Source of the DNA: Opitutales bacterium
Lineage (GTDB): Bacteria; Verrucomicrobiota; Verrucomicrobiia; Opitutales; Oceanipulchritudinaceae
DNA length: 40,798 bases
Assembly (NCBI GenBank): GCA_007133065.1
Contig: SLNJ01000071.1
Location: 1 to 40,798 of the forward strand
Direction: 5' to 3'
Part shown: one piece after another, positions 1 to 7,118 of the stretch
Numbering within the stretch: position 1 is the first letter of the stretch
Layout: each line of letters opens with the position of its first letter
The notes under the pieces: model-generated
The model's input: the letters and a program-made list of their open reading frames with translations, nothing else
Told to the model about the DNA's origin: nothing
The model's database searches: none
Position numbers and translations under genes: made by a program

Positions 1-801
1 CCATTGGCGGCGCTTTTTCTTCGTCTTCTCGGCCGGGGTGGCGATGCCGCGCTGGGTGAAGTCGATTTCGCGGTAGTCGAGGCGGGCGATGGCGGAGGAG
101 CGCATCCCGGCAAAGGCCCCGAGGGCGAGAATCCCGCAGATGCCCGGATCGACCTTTTCATTGGCGCGGAACAGGGCGCGAATTTCGTCGACGGTGAGGA
201 TCCCGGGTTCCTTGTCTAGGATCTGCGGGGTCTCGACATTGCGCACCGGGTTCGCGTCCACCCAACCCTGTTTTTCCCACCAGCGGAACGCCGCCCCCAG
301 GTTCGTGCGCCGGTGACGGAGGGTGACGGGTTGGAAAGGCAGACCGTGCAGGTGCAGGCGGAGGGTCTCCGTGTCCAAGTCCCTCAGGTTCACGTCGCCC
401 ACCTCCTCAATGAGATCGTCCAGTGCCTTGCGAACGTGGCCGATGTGCGAGGGGTTGCGCTTCATGCGCTCCATCGCGGAGATGAAGGCGTCGGAAGCCT
501 CGACGAGGTTGCGATTGGCTTGAGTGCGTTCCTTCGCGCGCGCAGCGATCCAGAAGCGGAAGACGTCGACCGGGTCGGCTTCGGGGGCGAGTTGCGCGGC
601 CTGCTGCCAGCGCATGATCTGGTGCGGGGGCAGGTCGGGGAGGACCGGGTCCGCCCTCCGCGAGTTCTGTTCGAAGCGCCGGATAAATGTCTCCCGCGCG
701 GATTCGGTTGAGAAGAAGCGGTTGCGCTGGCGCGTGCCTTCATACCAGCGGGCGACGTAGGGCTTCTTCCGGTAGGCCTGGTAGACCGTTCGTATTGTCA
801 T
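1..801 (-). CDS. Tyrosine recombinase (phage-type integrase), C-terminus off the window
   Basis: The 267 codons visible translate as a tyrosine recombinase. Residues about 1-50 are a basic N-terminal segment (starts MTIRTVYQAYRKKPYVARWY), as in integrases with an arm-binding domain. A helical core-binding domain follows (about 75-180, including 'LRHRRTNLGAAFRWWEKQGW'). The catalytic domain then begins ('ILTVDEIRALFRANE') and reaches the first active-site arginine in 'GAFAGMRSSAIARLDYREID'. The remaining catalytic residues (H-x-x-R, final Tyr) lie left of the window, so intactness cannot be judged. The ATG at 801 is used; no Shine-Dalgarno sequence is visible, and a 6-bp inverted repeat lies 9 nt upstream. 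The gene points away from the tRNA-Ser at 1995-2082, a classic attachment target, so it is probably the integrase of an element whose end lies at that tRNA. Family assignment is confident; the element boundary is inferred. Confidence 0.85.
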   Translation of the reverse strand, partial: MTIRTVYQAYRKKPYVARWYEGTRQRNRFFSTESARETFIRRFEQNSRRADPVLPDLPPHQIMRWQQAAQLAPEADPVDVFRFWIAARAKERTQANRNLVEASDAFISAMERMKRNPSHIGHVRKALDDLIEEVGDVNLRDLDTETLRLHLHGLPFQPVTLRHRRTNLGAAFRWWEKQGWVDANPVRNVETPQILDKEPGILTVDEIRALFRANEKVDPGICGILALGAFAGMRSSAIARLDYREIDFTQRGIATPAEKTKKKRRQW

Positions 802-809
802 GGCAACTA

Positions 810-824
810 CACTCTAGCAGAGTG
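810..824. promoter_or_regulatory. Perfect inverted repeat just upstream of the integrase start
   Basis: CACTCT-AGC-AGAGTG has 6-bp arms and a 3-nt loop and sits 9 nt before the integrase ATG. Its position suits an operator or an mRNA hairpin over the ribosome-binding region; the integrase has no visible Shine-Dalgarno sequence. No factor can be named. Confidence 0.35.
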
Positions 825-1043
825 AGTGGCCAATCATAGGTCTAAGTGGGGTAATCGGACGGTCCGCTGGCTATCGCTGAGCCTGGCGATTTCAGTCGAC
901 GCCATGCCATACAGAATGGACGAGCCCATGGGGTGAAACTGAAATCCCCAGCGGATCAGAACCACCGGGAGCGGCCGCCGCAGGCCGGCTCCGCCGTCGG
1001 TTGGGGGGGCGATTGGCGTCGCCTTTCATCGGCTCTGCTAGAT

Positions 1044-1733
1044 TCAGAGATCCCTTTTCCTATCGTCCTCTGGGCGGATGTCGCCCTCCATAACCCGTTG
1101 ACGCTGAGCCTCCTGAGCCTGCAGGCCCTCGCCGATAACATGCAATAGATCGAGCGCCCCACGATAGCTCCCTACTCCCTCGAACCTGGTCTTCGAGTTC
1201 ATGTAGTGCGTTGATATGGAGTTCAGTACGTCGGAGAGTGATTCCAGAACAGATTTAACCTTCGCGCGACTTGCAGGCTCGAGCCTCTCGGCGCCAGCTT
1301 CCAACGCCAGCTTGAGATCTCGGTGTGCGATACGTCGATTCCGCCAATCGCGACAGAAACTCGCTGTATCGACAGCGTGGTCGACCAGTTTGGCAACGGA
1401 TGCTCTGAGCTCGTGGCGCTCGATAACTTCCGGAAGGCGCCTAACCGTCAGGTTCTCTTTCCCCGCGCTCCTCGGCGGATCCGTTAGCCGGGCGATGTGA
1501 AGGAGACAGTCGTCCCAAATCGAGTCCTGAACGATACGGAAGAAATGCGGTGCAGCACTATTGACCAGCTCGATGCGTGATGGCTTGGTCCCGAAGACTT
1601 CCACGTACTCTCCCCACTTCGCGTAAAGCCAAGCTAGTTCATTCCACAAAGCGTGATAGAGCGGACCTAACGTGTCCCCGAGCGTTTCAATGTGCGCTTG
1701 CCTAGTTTGCTCGCTCGTTCGTGTTGATGCCAT
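1044..1733 (-). CDS. HEPN-domain protein of the AbiU2 type, putative abortive-infection RNase
   Basis: This 229-residue, mostly helical protein resembles the HEPN_AbiU2 family: 'ETLGDTLGPLYHALWNELAW' near the N-terminus, 'IVQDSIWDDCLLHIARLTDP' in the middle, and the HEPN active-site motif in 'FCRDWRNRRIAHRDL' (Arg, polar residue, then His). HEPN proteins of this kind are metal-independent RNases used in toxin and phage-defence systems; here that function is inferred. The ATG at 1733 is preferred because the 75 residues that could be read upstream lack domain character and run through the short repeats near the element end. No Shine-Dalgarno sequence and no adjacent antitoxin gene are visible. 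It lies between the integrase and tRNA-Ser, the usual cargo position in a defence-carrying element. Base composition is less GC-rich than its neighbours, which supports transfer. Confidence 0.7.
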   Translation of the reverse strand: MASTRTSEQTRQAHIETLGDTLGPLYHALWNELAWLYAKWGEYVEVFGTKPSRIELVNSAAPHFFRIVQDSIWDDCLLHIARLTDPPRSAGKENLTVRRLPEVIERHELRASVAKLVDHAVDTASFCRDWRNRRIAHRDLKLALEAGAERLEPASRAKVKSVLESLSDVLNSISTHYMNSKTRFEGVGSYRGALDLLHVIGEGLQAQEAQRQRVMEGDIRPEDDRKRDL

Positions 1734-1894
1734 GTGTTGGGATGTCCAGTAGTTTAGTAGTCGGACGATCGCGCAAACGCCGCGTCCAAAATGAGCGCCC
1801 CCCCCAAGGCGACCATCCGCCGAATAGTTTTCTGGTGTGCTGCGCCGGTTGTTTCTGTTCCCAGTCAAGGTCCAGTTAAGGTGAAAATGCTTAA

Positions 1895-1924
1895 TTGCGA
1901 GCACTTGCGAGCACTTGCGGACAC
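1895..1924. repeat. Three 10-bp direct repeats near the element end
   Basis: TTGCGAGCAC occurs twice in tandem and is followed by TTGCGGACAC. The array ends 70 bp from the encoded CCA of tRNA-Ser(TGA). Short direct repeats at this distance from an attachment site are typical arm-type binding sites for a tyrosine recombinase or its accessory factors. The role is inferred from position only. Confidence 0.45.
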
Positions 1925-1956
1925 TTTTCTGTCGTTCCTCAAGGTGTTGGGAATTC

Positions 1957-1969
1957 ATAAGTTACTTAT
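1957..1969. repeat. AT-rich palindrome downstream of tRNA-Ser
   Basis: ATAAGT-T-ACTTAT is a perfect 13-bp odd palindrome, 25 bp from the tRNA 3' end. It could be a recombinase or directionality-factor site, or a processing or termination signal for the tRNA transcript. Its AT-rich character contrasts with the surrounding chromosome. Confidence 0.35.
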
Positions 1970-1994
1970 ATTCAAGGGGTTTACGACAGGTATC

Positions 1995-2082
1995 TGGCGG
2001 AGGGTGAGGGATTCGAACCCCCGAGGCCTTTCGGCCTAACGGTTTTCAAGACCGCCGCATTCGGCCGCTCTGCCAACCCTCC
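1995..2082 (-). tRNA. tRNA-Ser(TGA)
   Basis: Read on the minus strand, GGAGGGT pairs with ACCCTCC as the acceptor stem, followed by G and an encoded CCA at 1997-1995. The anticodon loop is CTTGAAA with anticodon TGA. The long variable arm (GGCC-GAAA-GGCC) marks a class II serine tRNA, and the T-arm GGGGTTCGAATCCC is intact. Length is 88 nt including CCA. The gene is the likely attachment site of the integrative element on its 3' side. Fragments of it and of its upstream region recur at 2177-2270, 5067-5133 and 6882-6934. Confidence 0.95.
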
Positions 2083-2176
2083 GGAACAGCCGATGAAAGC
2101 TGAATTGCGTGGCCGGATCAAATCGAAAGCACGCGGGATTTGCATGCCGGCCCTGGCGGGTGTTCGAGCCGCCTGC

Positions 2177-2270
2177 GGGTGAGGGATTGGGCTGGCTTTG
2201 CCAGGTGCTGCGCACCGACCTGCGGTCGCCCCATCTCCGCTGCGTCGAACCCCCGAGACCTTTCGGTCTA
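2177..2270 (-). repeat. Interrupted 3'-part remnant of tRNA-Ser
   Basis: Positions 2177-2188 repeat the acceptor/T-stem end of the intact tRNA (2002-2013). Positions 2246-2270 match the T-arm and variable arm (2014-2038) at 23 of 25 bases. Between the two pieces, exactly at the T-loop, lies a 57-nt insert (2189-2245) that carries three consecutive 5-bp hairpins with 3-nt loops. The anticodon arm is absent, so this is a non-functional remnant. Confidence 0.75.
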
Positions 2271-2316
2271 CTTGACAGCGATCGTGATCCGGGCACGCTG
2301 GGCGTAGACGCCACGG

Positions 2317-5052
2317 ATGGCGGTATCTATTGATGTGATGAGTGACGCGGAGGTGAGAGAGCACGAGGTTGAGAACCCGCATGCGTTGGCAGTAGATGAG
2401 GTCCTGGATTCATTGGGGACGGGTGCGGAGGGTCTTGATGGCGAGGAGGCGGGCCGGCGGTTGCGGACGGTGGGGCCGAACCGTTTGCCGGAGGCGGCGC
2501 GCGAGGGGATCCTGAAGCGGATTTTCAAGCATTTCCACGACCTGTTGATCTATATCCTGATCGGGGCCGCCGTGATCACGGCAATACTCGGGCATTGGAT
2601 CGACACGGCGGTGATCCTCGCTGTCGTGGTCGTCAACGCGGTCATCGGGTTCATTCAGGAGGGGAAAGCAGAGGCGGCGCTGGCGGGTATTCGGAAGATG
2701 CTCTCCATGCATGCCCAGGTACGCCGCGATGGGCACTGGCGGGACATTGCGGCCGAGGAACTGGTCCCGGGGGATGTGATCCGCTTGCGCTCGGGGGATC
2801 GCGTGCCGGCGGATGTGCGCTTGATCGAGACGACGAATCTGCGGATCGAGGAGTCGGCGCTGACCGGTGAGTCGGTGCCGTCGGAAAAGGACTCCGCCGC
2901 GGTGGAGGCGGATGCCGGTGTGGGCGACCGGAGCAGCATGGCGTATTCGGGCTCCCTTGTTGCGGGCGGCCGGGGCGTCGGCGTGGTGACGGGGACCGGG
3001 GCTGCAACGGAGCTTGGGAGGATCAACCGGATGATCGCAGACGTCGAGGTCCTGGCGACTCCATTGACACGTCAGATGGCGGCATTCAGCAAAGCGTTGT
3101 CGGTGGCGATTGTCGGGATGGCGGTGTTGATGTTCGGGGTGAGCTGGTTTGTGCATGACTACGGGATCGACGAGCTCTTTTTCGCGGCGATCGGGTTTGC
3201 GGTCGCTGCGATTCCCGAGGGTCTTCCCGCGATCCTGACGATCACTCTGGCAATCGGGGTCCAGCGCATGGCGCGGCGCAACGCGATCACACGGCGGCTG
3301 CCCGCGGTGGAGACCCTGGGCTCGGTCACGGTAATCTGTTCCGACAAAACGGGGACGTTGACCCAGAACGAAATGACGGTCCGGAACGTGATTACGCGGG
3401 CGGGAGAGTACACGGTTGAGGGGATCGGCTATGCGCCGGAGGGCCGGATCACCCGGAAGGAGAGCGAAGCTTCCCTGGCGGAGCATCCGGACCTTGCTGC
3501 ACTCGTTCGCGTGATGGCACTCTGCAACGACTCGGAGGTCGTTGAGGAAGACGGCCAATGGGTGCTTACCGGCGAGCCGACCGAGGGGGCCCTGGTGGCA
3601 CTTGCCCGCAAGGCTCAATTCGATGCGGGAGGGGCGGAGCGGATCGCAGCGATCCCGTTTGAGTCCGAGAACAAGTTTATGGCGACGCTCGACCGCCTCG
3701 AGAGCGGTGATGTGCGGGTTCACATTAAGGGGGCGCCGGACCGCCTGCTGGATCGGTGCGCAAATCAGCTCGGGCCGGAGGGGAATGTCGAACCGATCAA
3801 CCGGTCCTGGTGGGAAGAACAAATCGATGCGCTTGGCGGCGCCGGCCGCAGGGTACTGGCCGCAGCGTACCGGGAGGCCTCGGATTCGAAGGACCAGCTG
3901 GCCATGGAGGACGTCGACGCCGACCTGGTGTTCGCCGGGATTGTGGGAATCGTCGATCCGCCGCGGCCGGAAGCGATCGAGGCGATCCGGATCTGTCGCG
4001 AGGCGGGGATCCGCGTGAAGATGATCACGGGAGACCATAGTGGGACCGCGTGCGCGATCGCGCGCGAAATGGGGATCTCCGACGGCGCCCGCGCCGTGAC
4101 CGGTTCGGAACTGGAAGCCGCCAGCGACGCGGAGCTCGAGTCAATCGTTCAGGAAAATGATGTTTTCGCACGCACGAGCCCGGAGCACAAGCTGAGGCTG
4201 GTCAAAGCACTGCAGGCGCGGCACGAGGTCGTCGCCATGACGGGGGACGGCGTGAATGACGCCCCGGCCCTGAAGCGGGCCGACGTCGGGGTCGCCATGG
4301 GGATCAAAGGCACCGAGGCGACGAAGGAGGCCGCGGAGATCGTGTTGGCCGATGATAACTTTGCCTCGATCGAGCGGGCCGTAGAGGAGGGGCGAACGAT
4401 CTACGACAACTTGCGGAAATCGATTGTCTTCATCCTGCCGACCAACGGCGCGGAAGCACTGGTGATCCTGATCGCAGTCTCCTTTGGAATGGTGCTGCCG
4501 CTGATGCCGGTTCAGATCCTCTGGGTAAACATGGCGACGGCGGTGACCCTGGCGCTCGCGTTGGCGTTCGAGCCCTCCGAACCGGGTCTGATGCAGCGGC
4601 CGCCGCGCGATCCACGCGCGCCGATCCTGCGGGGCGAGTTCCTCTGGCGGATTGCATTCGTCTCGATCCTGATCGGGGGCGCGACGATCACGGTGTTCGT
4701 GATCGAGCAGCGATTGGAAATGCCTCTGAACCTTGCCCGTACCGTTGCAGTCAATACGCTCGTCTGCGGGCAGGTTTTCTACCTGTTCAATAGCCGCTAC
4801 CTGCGGGAATCCGCGTTACGCGGCGGCCGGTGGTTCGCCAATCCCGCCGTCTGGATTGCAGTCGGTATTCTGGCAATCCTCCAACTGGCCTTCGTCTATG
4901 CGCCATTCATGAACACCTGGTTCGGCTCGGCCCCGCTGGAGTTGCGGCATTGGCTGGTACCGTTGGGCGTCGGATTCGCCGTGTTCCTGATCGTCGAACT
5001 GGAGAAAGCGATTGTGCGTGGAAGGCAAAATGTTGAGATGCTGAAAAGCTGA
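2317..5052 (+). CDS. Cation-translocating P-type ATPase, type IIA (Ca2+ ATPase-like)
   Basis: The protein of 911 residues has the normal length and order of a P2A ATPase: N-terminal cation-ATPase domain (about 15-85), first transmembrane pair (about 65-110), actuator loop with TGES at 183-186, M4 with PEGLPA at 300-305, phosphorylation motif DKTGTLT with D343, nucleotide-binding domain with 'KGAPDRLLDRC', hinge motif TGDGVNDAP at 642-650, and a C-terminal set of membrane helices. It probably exports Ca2+ (possibly Mn2+ or Na+) from the cytoplasm. PEGLPA is typical of SERCA/PMR1-type pumps; substrate is inferred. ATG 2317 and ATG 2338 are both possible and neither has a good Shine-Dalgarno sequence. 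The last codons and the TGA are formed by an octamer array (5031-5054), so the original C-terminus may have been altered. The gene lies between two parts of a broken tRNA-Ser copy, suggesting later insertion. Confidence 0.93.
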   Translation: MAVSIDVMSDAEVREHEVENPHALAVDEVLDSLGTGAEGLDGEEAGRRLRTVGPNRLPEAAREGILKRIFKHFHDLLIYILIGAAVITAILGHWIDTAVILAVVVVNAVIGFIQEGKAEAALAGIRKMLSMHAQVRRDGHWRDIAAEELVPGDVIRLRSGDRVPADVRLIETTNLRIEESALTGESVPSEKDSAAVEADAGVGDRSSMAYSGSLVAGGRGVGVVTGTGAATELGRINRMIADVEVLATPLTRQMAAFSKALSVAIVGMAVLMFGVSWFVHDYGIDELFFAAIGFAVAAIPEGLPAILTITLAIGVQRMARRNAITRRLPAVETLGSVTVICSDKTGTLTQNEMTVRNVITRAGEYTVEGIGYAPEGRITRKESEASLAEHPDLAALVRVMALCNDSEVVEEDGQWVLTGEPTEGALVALARKAQFDAGGAERIAAIPFESENKFMATLDRLESGDVRVHIKGAPDRLLDRCANQLGPEGNVEPINRSWWEEQIDALGGAGRRVLAAAYREASDSKDQLAMEDVDADLVFAGIVGIVDPPRPEAIEAIRICREAGIRVKMITGDHSGTACAIAREMGISDGARAVTGSELEAASDAELESIVQENDVFARTSPEHKLRLVKALQARHEVVAMTGDGVNDAPALKRADVGVAMGIKGTEATKEAAEIVLADDNFASIERAVEEGRTIYDNLRKSIVFILPTNGAEALVILIAVSFGMVLPLMPVQILWVNMATAVTLALALAFEPSEPGLMQRPPRDPRAPILRGEFLWRIAFVSILIGGATITVFVIEQRLEMPLNLARTVAVNTLVCGQVFYLFNSRYLRESALRGGRWFANPAVWIAVGILAILQLAFVYAPFMNTWFGSAPLELRHWLVPLGVGFAVFLIVELEKAIVRGRQNVEMLKS

Positions 5053-5054
5053 AA
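5031..5054 (+). repeat. Octamer array (3 units) overlapping the ATPase stop codon
   Basis: TGTTGAGA, TGCTGAAA and AGCTGAAA follow one another in exact 8-bp phase; the TGA at 5050-5052 lies inside the third unit. The same CTGAAA-core octamer recurs in inverted orientation around 16364-16502. Confidence 0.7.
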
Positions 5055-5427
5055 TTTTGTATTGTGCGGCCGCTCTGCCAACCCTCCGGAACAGCCGATG
5101 AAAGCTGAATTGCGTGGCCGGATCAAACCGAAACCGCGGCGGGATTTGCGGGCAGGCCAGGGCCATTTGATCTGGGGCGATCGTTGGAGGATTTATGCGG
5201 TCCCACTTTTGCTTGGAAACCGCCTGAAGGCGGGACCCGTGCGTCATCAACAGGCTACCAACAGGACACTTACCCCACGAAAATGGCCCTCGCGGGTGTA
5301 CGAGCTGCCTGGCGGGTGCCCTGGGATATAAATGCGACTCTATGGGTATTTTTTTTGATGATCCATGATCAACAGATGGTCTAAATAGAAATACCGTGGT
5401 ACGCTACGCGCATTTGATCCGGATGAT
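5053..5427. other. Intergenic region with tRNA fragment and mini-hairpin, no gene seen
   Basis: The stretch holds the 5'-half/promoter fragment of tRNA-Ser (5067-5133) and then non-coding sequence with the hairpin CCGCC-TGAA-GGCGG at 5220-5233. The frames that stay open here start inside the tRNA-derived DNA and look unlike protein. A run of eight T (about 5350) and AT-rich DNA precede the next gene and may contain its promoter. Confidence 0.5.
5067..5133 (-). repeat. Duplicate of tRNA-Ser 5' part and its upstream region
   Basis: It matches 2062-2128 at 66 of 67 positions. It begins at the palindromic CGGCCG in the D-loop, covers the tRNA 5' end and continues about 46 bp into the upstream region, after which similarity fades. 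It lacks the anticodon arm, T-arm and acceptor 3' strand. Its missing counterpart is at 6882-6934. Confidence 0.85.
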
Positions 5428-5460
5428 TTGACGGGGATGTCTTTTTGCGTAGAATTCTGC

Positions 5461-6852
5461 ATGCGCCGGCAATCCACAGGAGATGTGTGGCAGCACTTCC
5501 ATTCCGTCGTCAGGACGGTGCGGATTTATATGCTGTTTCCAATGCTCGCTGTTGGGTATGGTGTTTCGGGATCCGTTGAAAACGCCCGGTGGCTTGTGGA
5601 AAACCAGGTTTATCACCTGGTTTTGAATCCGGAAACGATCCAGGAGATGACGGATTATCCTTTTGAAATCTACTTTGATGGAGGAGAACAGCGACTTGTC
5701 ATCAGCGACCGGCGCGACGGTCTCTGGCGCGTGAATGACGATCTGGTATTTTTTCAGTCGACGCGTTCAGACGAACCCTTGGCCGATTTGCCCGGCGATC
5801 AGCATACACTCAGCTTTGACAAGGCACAGAATATCCTGATCGAGCGATTGGACATTTATGCCCATGACGTTGAAGAGGCGCTGAAGTTCTCTGCGTGTGC
5901 AAACGTGGTCGTTCGGGACTCCCGCCTGATCTCGAGTCGTGCCAGTGAGGATGCCGCGGATATCGTTCGGGGCCAGAATTACATTTTCGACCGGGTTTGG
6001 TTCATCGGGCTTGGGGATCGCGGAATGACGGTCAAGGGGAGCGCACGCTACGTTGATATTATCGAGAGTAACTTCGGACTGGAATCTCCGGAGGATTTTC
6101 TTGAGGTTTTCGGCAGGGAGGAAGTCCTGATCGGCGACCAGACCTTCCGGACCGGGGACAAGTTACTGCCCCGCAAGATCATCCCGCATTGGATCAATGT
6201 CTGCCTGTTTGGCTCGTCGGATCGCTCCCTTGGTGTGGAACTGGGCGGTTGGAGCGACTACGATATCGGTTTTATCAACGAAGACGGAGAGTGGGAGGCC
6301 CGGCCGCCGACACTGGATGTCCGGATTGACGCTTGGTTCGCCGACGGAATGACCTGGGAATGCCACCGCAGCAAAGGCCTGGTCCCTGTCCTCCAATGGC
6401 ATACGGCCGAGCGGGTGACGGCTACCGGGTGGATCTTCAGGCCCGCTGAGACACCGGTGTTCGGGGATTTGGTGGAGGATCTTTACTACGAGATTAGCGA
6501 GCCATCGCCGGAACGGGAAGCGGAGTTGCGCGAGCAATTGGGATCGGAACTCGACTACTGGAACGTGGAATTGCCCCGTTACGCCATCGAACCGCAAACC
6601 TTCGGCAACAACCGATTCTTCGGTGCACTCTACAATCACGACAACCAGATCATCTACTCCCCGATTCTCGGCTGGCTCTACGTCGTTCGAAGCGGCGACC
6701 TGGGGCATGATCTCATGCAGCCCGGCACCTGGCTTTTTCATTTTTCAACCGCATCCTGGATCGTGTTTTTGGAAGGGGAGATTCTCCCAGTCGCCCGCTG
6801 GTGGAATGCGTCTGAGGGCGCCTATTACCACGGTGCACTCGTCCCGGAGTAG
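5461..6852 (+). CDS. Hypothetical secreted protein, beta-helix-like
   Basis: Not recognised. From ATG 5461 the protein has 463 residues. A basic start (MRRQSTGD) is followed by a hydrophobic stretch (IYMLFPMLAVGYGVSG), compatible with a signal peptide. The middle has repeated short beta-strand phrases with spaced N/D and aliphatic residues ('NILIERLDIYAHDVEEALKF', 'NVVVRDSRLISS', 'NYIFDRVWFIGLGDRGMTV'), as in right-handed parallel beta-helix proteins. The C-terminus has 'SPILGWLYVVRSGDLG' and further Trp/Gly phrases, resembling short 'LGWLY' tail modules I associate with secreted verrucomicrobial proteins. TTG 5428 and ATG 5437 are alternative starts; no Shine-Dalgarno sequence decides. It is the only gene in the segment bounded by permuted tRNA-Ser parts (5067-6934) and is less GC-rich than the housekeeping genes. 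Cell-surface or carbohydrate-related roles are possible but unproven. Confidence 0.7.
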   Translation: MRRQSTGDVWQHFHSVVRTVRIYMLFPMLAVGYGVSGSVENARWLVENQVYHLVLNPETIQEMTDYPFEIYFDGGEQRLVISDRRDGLWRVNDDLVFFQSTRSDEPLADLPGDQHTLSFDKAQNILIERLDIYAHDVEEALKFSACANVVVRDSRLISSRASEDAADIVRGQNYIFDRVWFIGLGDRGMTVKGSARYVDIIESNFGLESPEDFLEVFGREEVLIGDQTFRTGDKLLPRKIIPHWINVCLFGSSDRSLGVELGGWSDYDIGFINEDGEWEARPPTLDVRIDAWFADGMTWECHRSKGLVPVLQWHTAERVTATGWIFRPAETPVFGDLVEDLYYEISEPSPEREAELREQLGSELDYWNVELPRYAIEPQTFGNNRFFGALYNHDNQIIYSPILGWLYVVRSGDLGHDLMQPGTWLFHFSTASWIVFLEGEILPVARWWNASEGAYYHGALVPE

Positions 6853-6881
6853 GCCGAACCGAACGTGAGCGCCGGTCGGTT

Positions 6882-6934
6882 CCCCGAGGCGACCCGTTCG
6901 GTCTAACGGTTTTCAAGACCGCCGCATTCGGCCG
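6882..6934 (-). repeat. Duplicate of tRNA-Ser anticodon/variable arm part
   Basis: Positions 6897-6934 match 2030-2067 of the intact tRNA at 37 of 38 bases and end exactly at CGGCCG. A weaker match continues left to CCCCGAGGC at 6882-6890. The tRNA 5' end is missing and the sequence right of CGGCCG is unrelated. It complements the fragment at 5067-5133. Confidence 0.8.
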
Positions 6935-7118
6935 AAATGATGTCGCTCGACGACAGAGACGAGCACGCGAACGCGAAGAGATTGGTTGAAGTGTTTGGCA
7001 GAATCGTGTATTCGAAGAAGAAGACACTGAACCAAGGAGTCCGGGTGAGATGCGGCAAACCGGGCGTCTGACTCCGCACGTTCGTGCAGCATAGAGCCTT
7101 TATTTCAAGGAAAGTGTA

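Noticed and set aside
5062-5331. 89-codon frame on the plus strand after the ATPase
   Set aside because: It begins inside tRNA-derived DNA and has no protein-like features.
6937-7071. 44-codon frame starting MMSLDDRDEHANAKRLVEVFG just right of the tRNA fragment
   Set aside because: No Shine-Dalgarno sequence, no family resemblance and a start immediately at the recombination boundary; at most a fragment of a lost gene.
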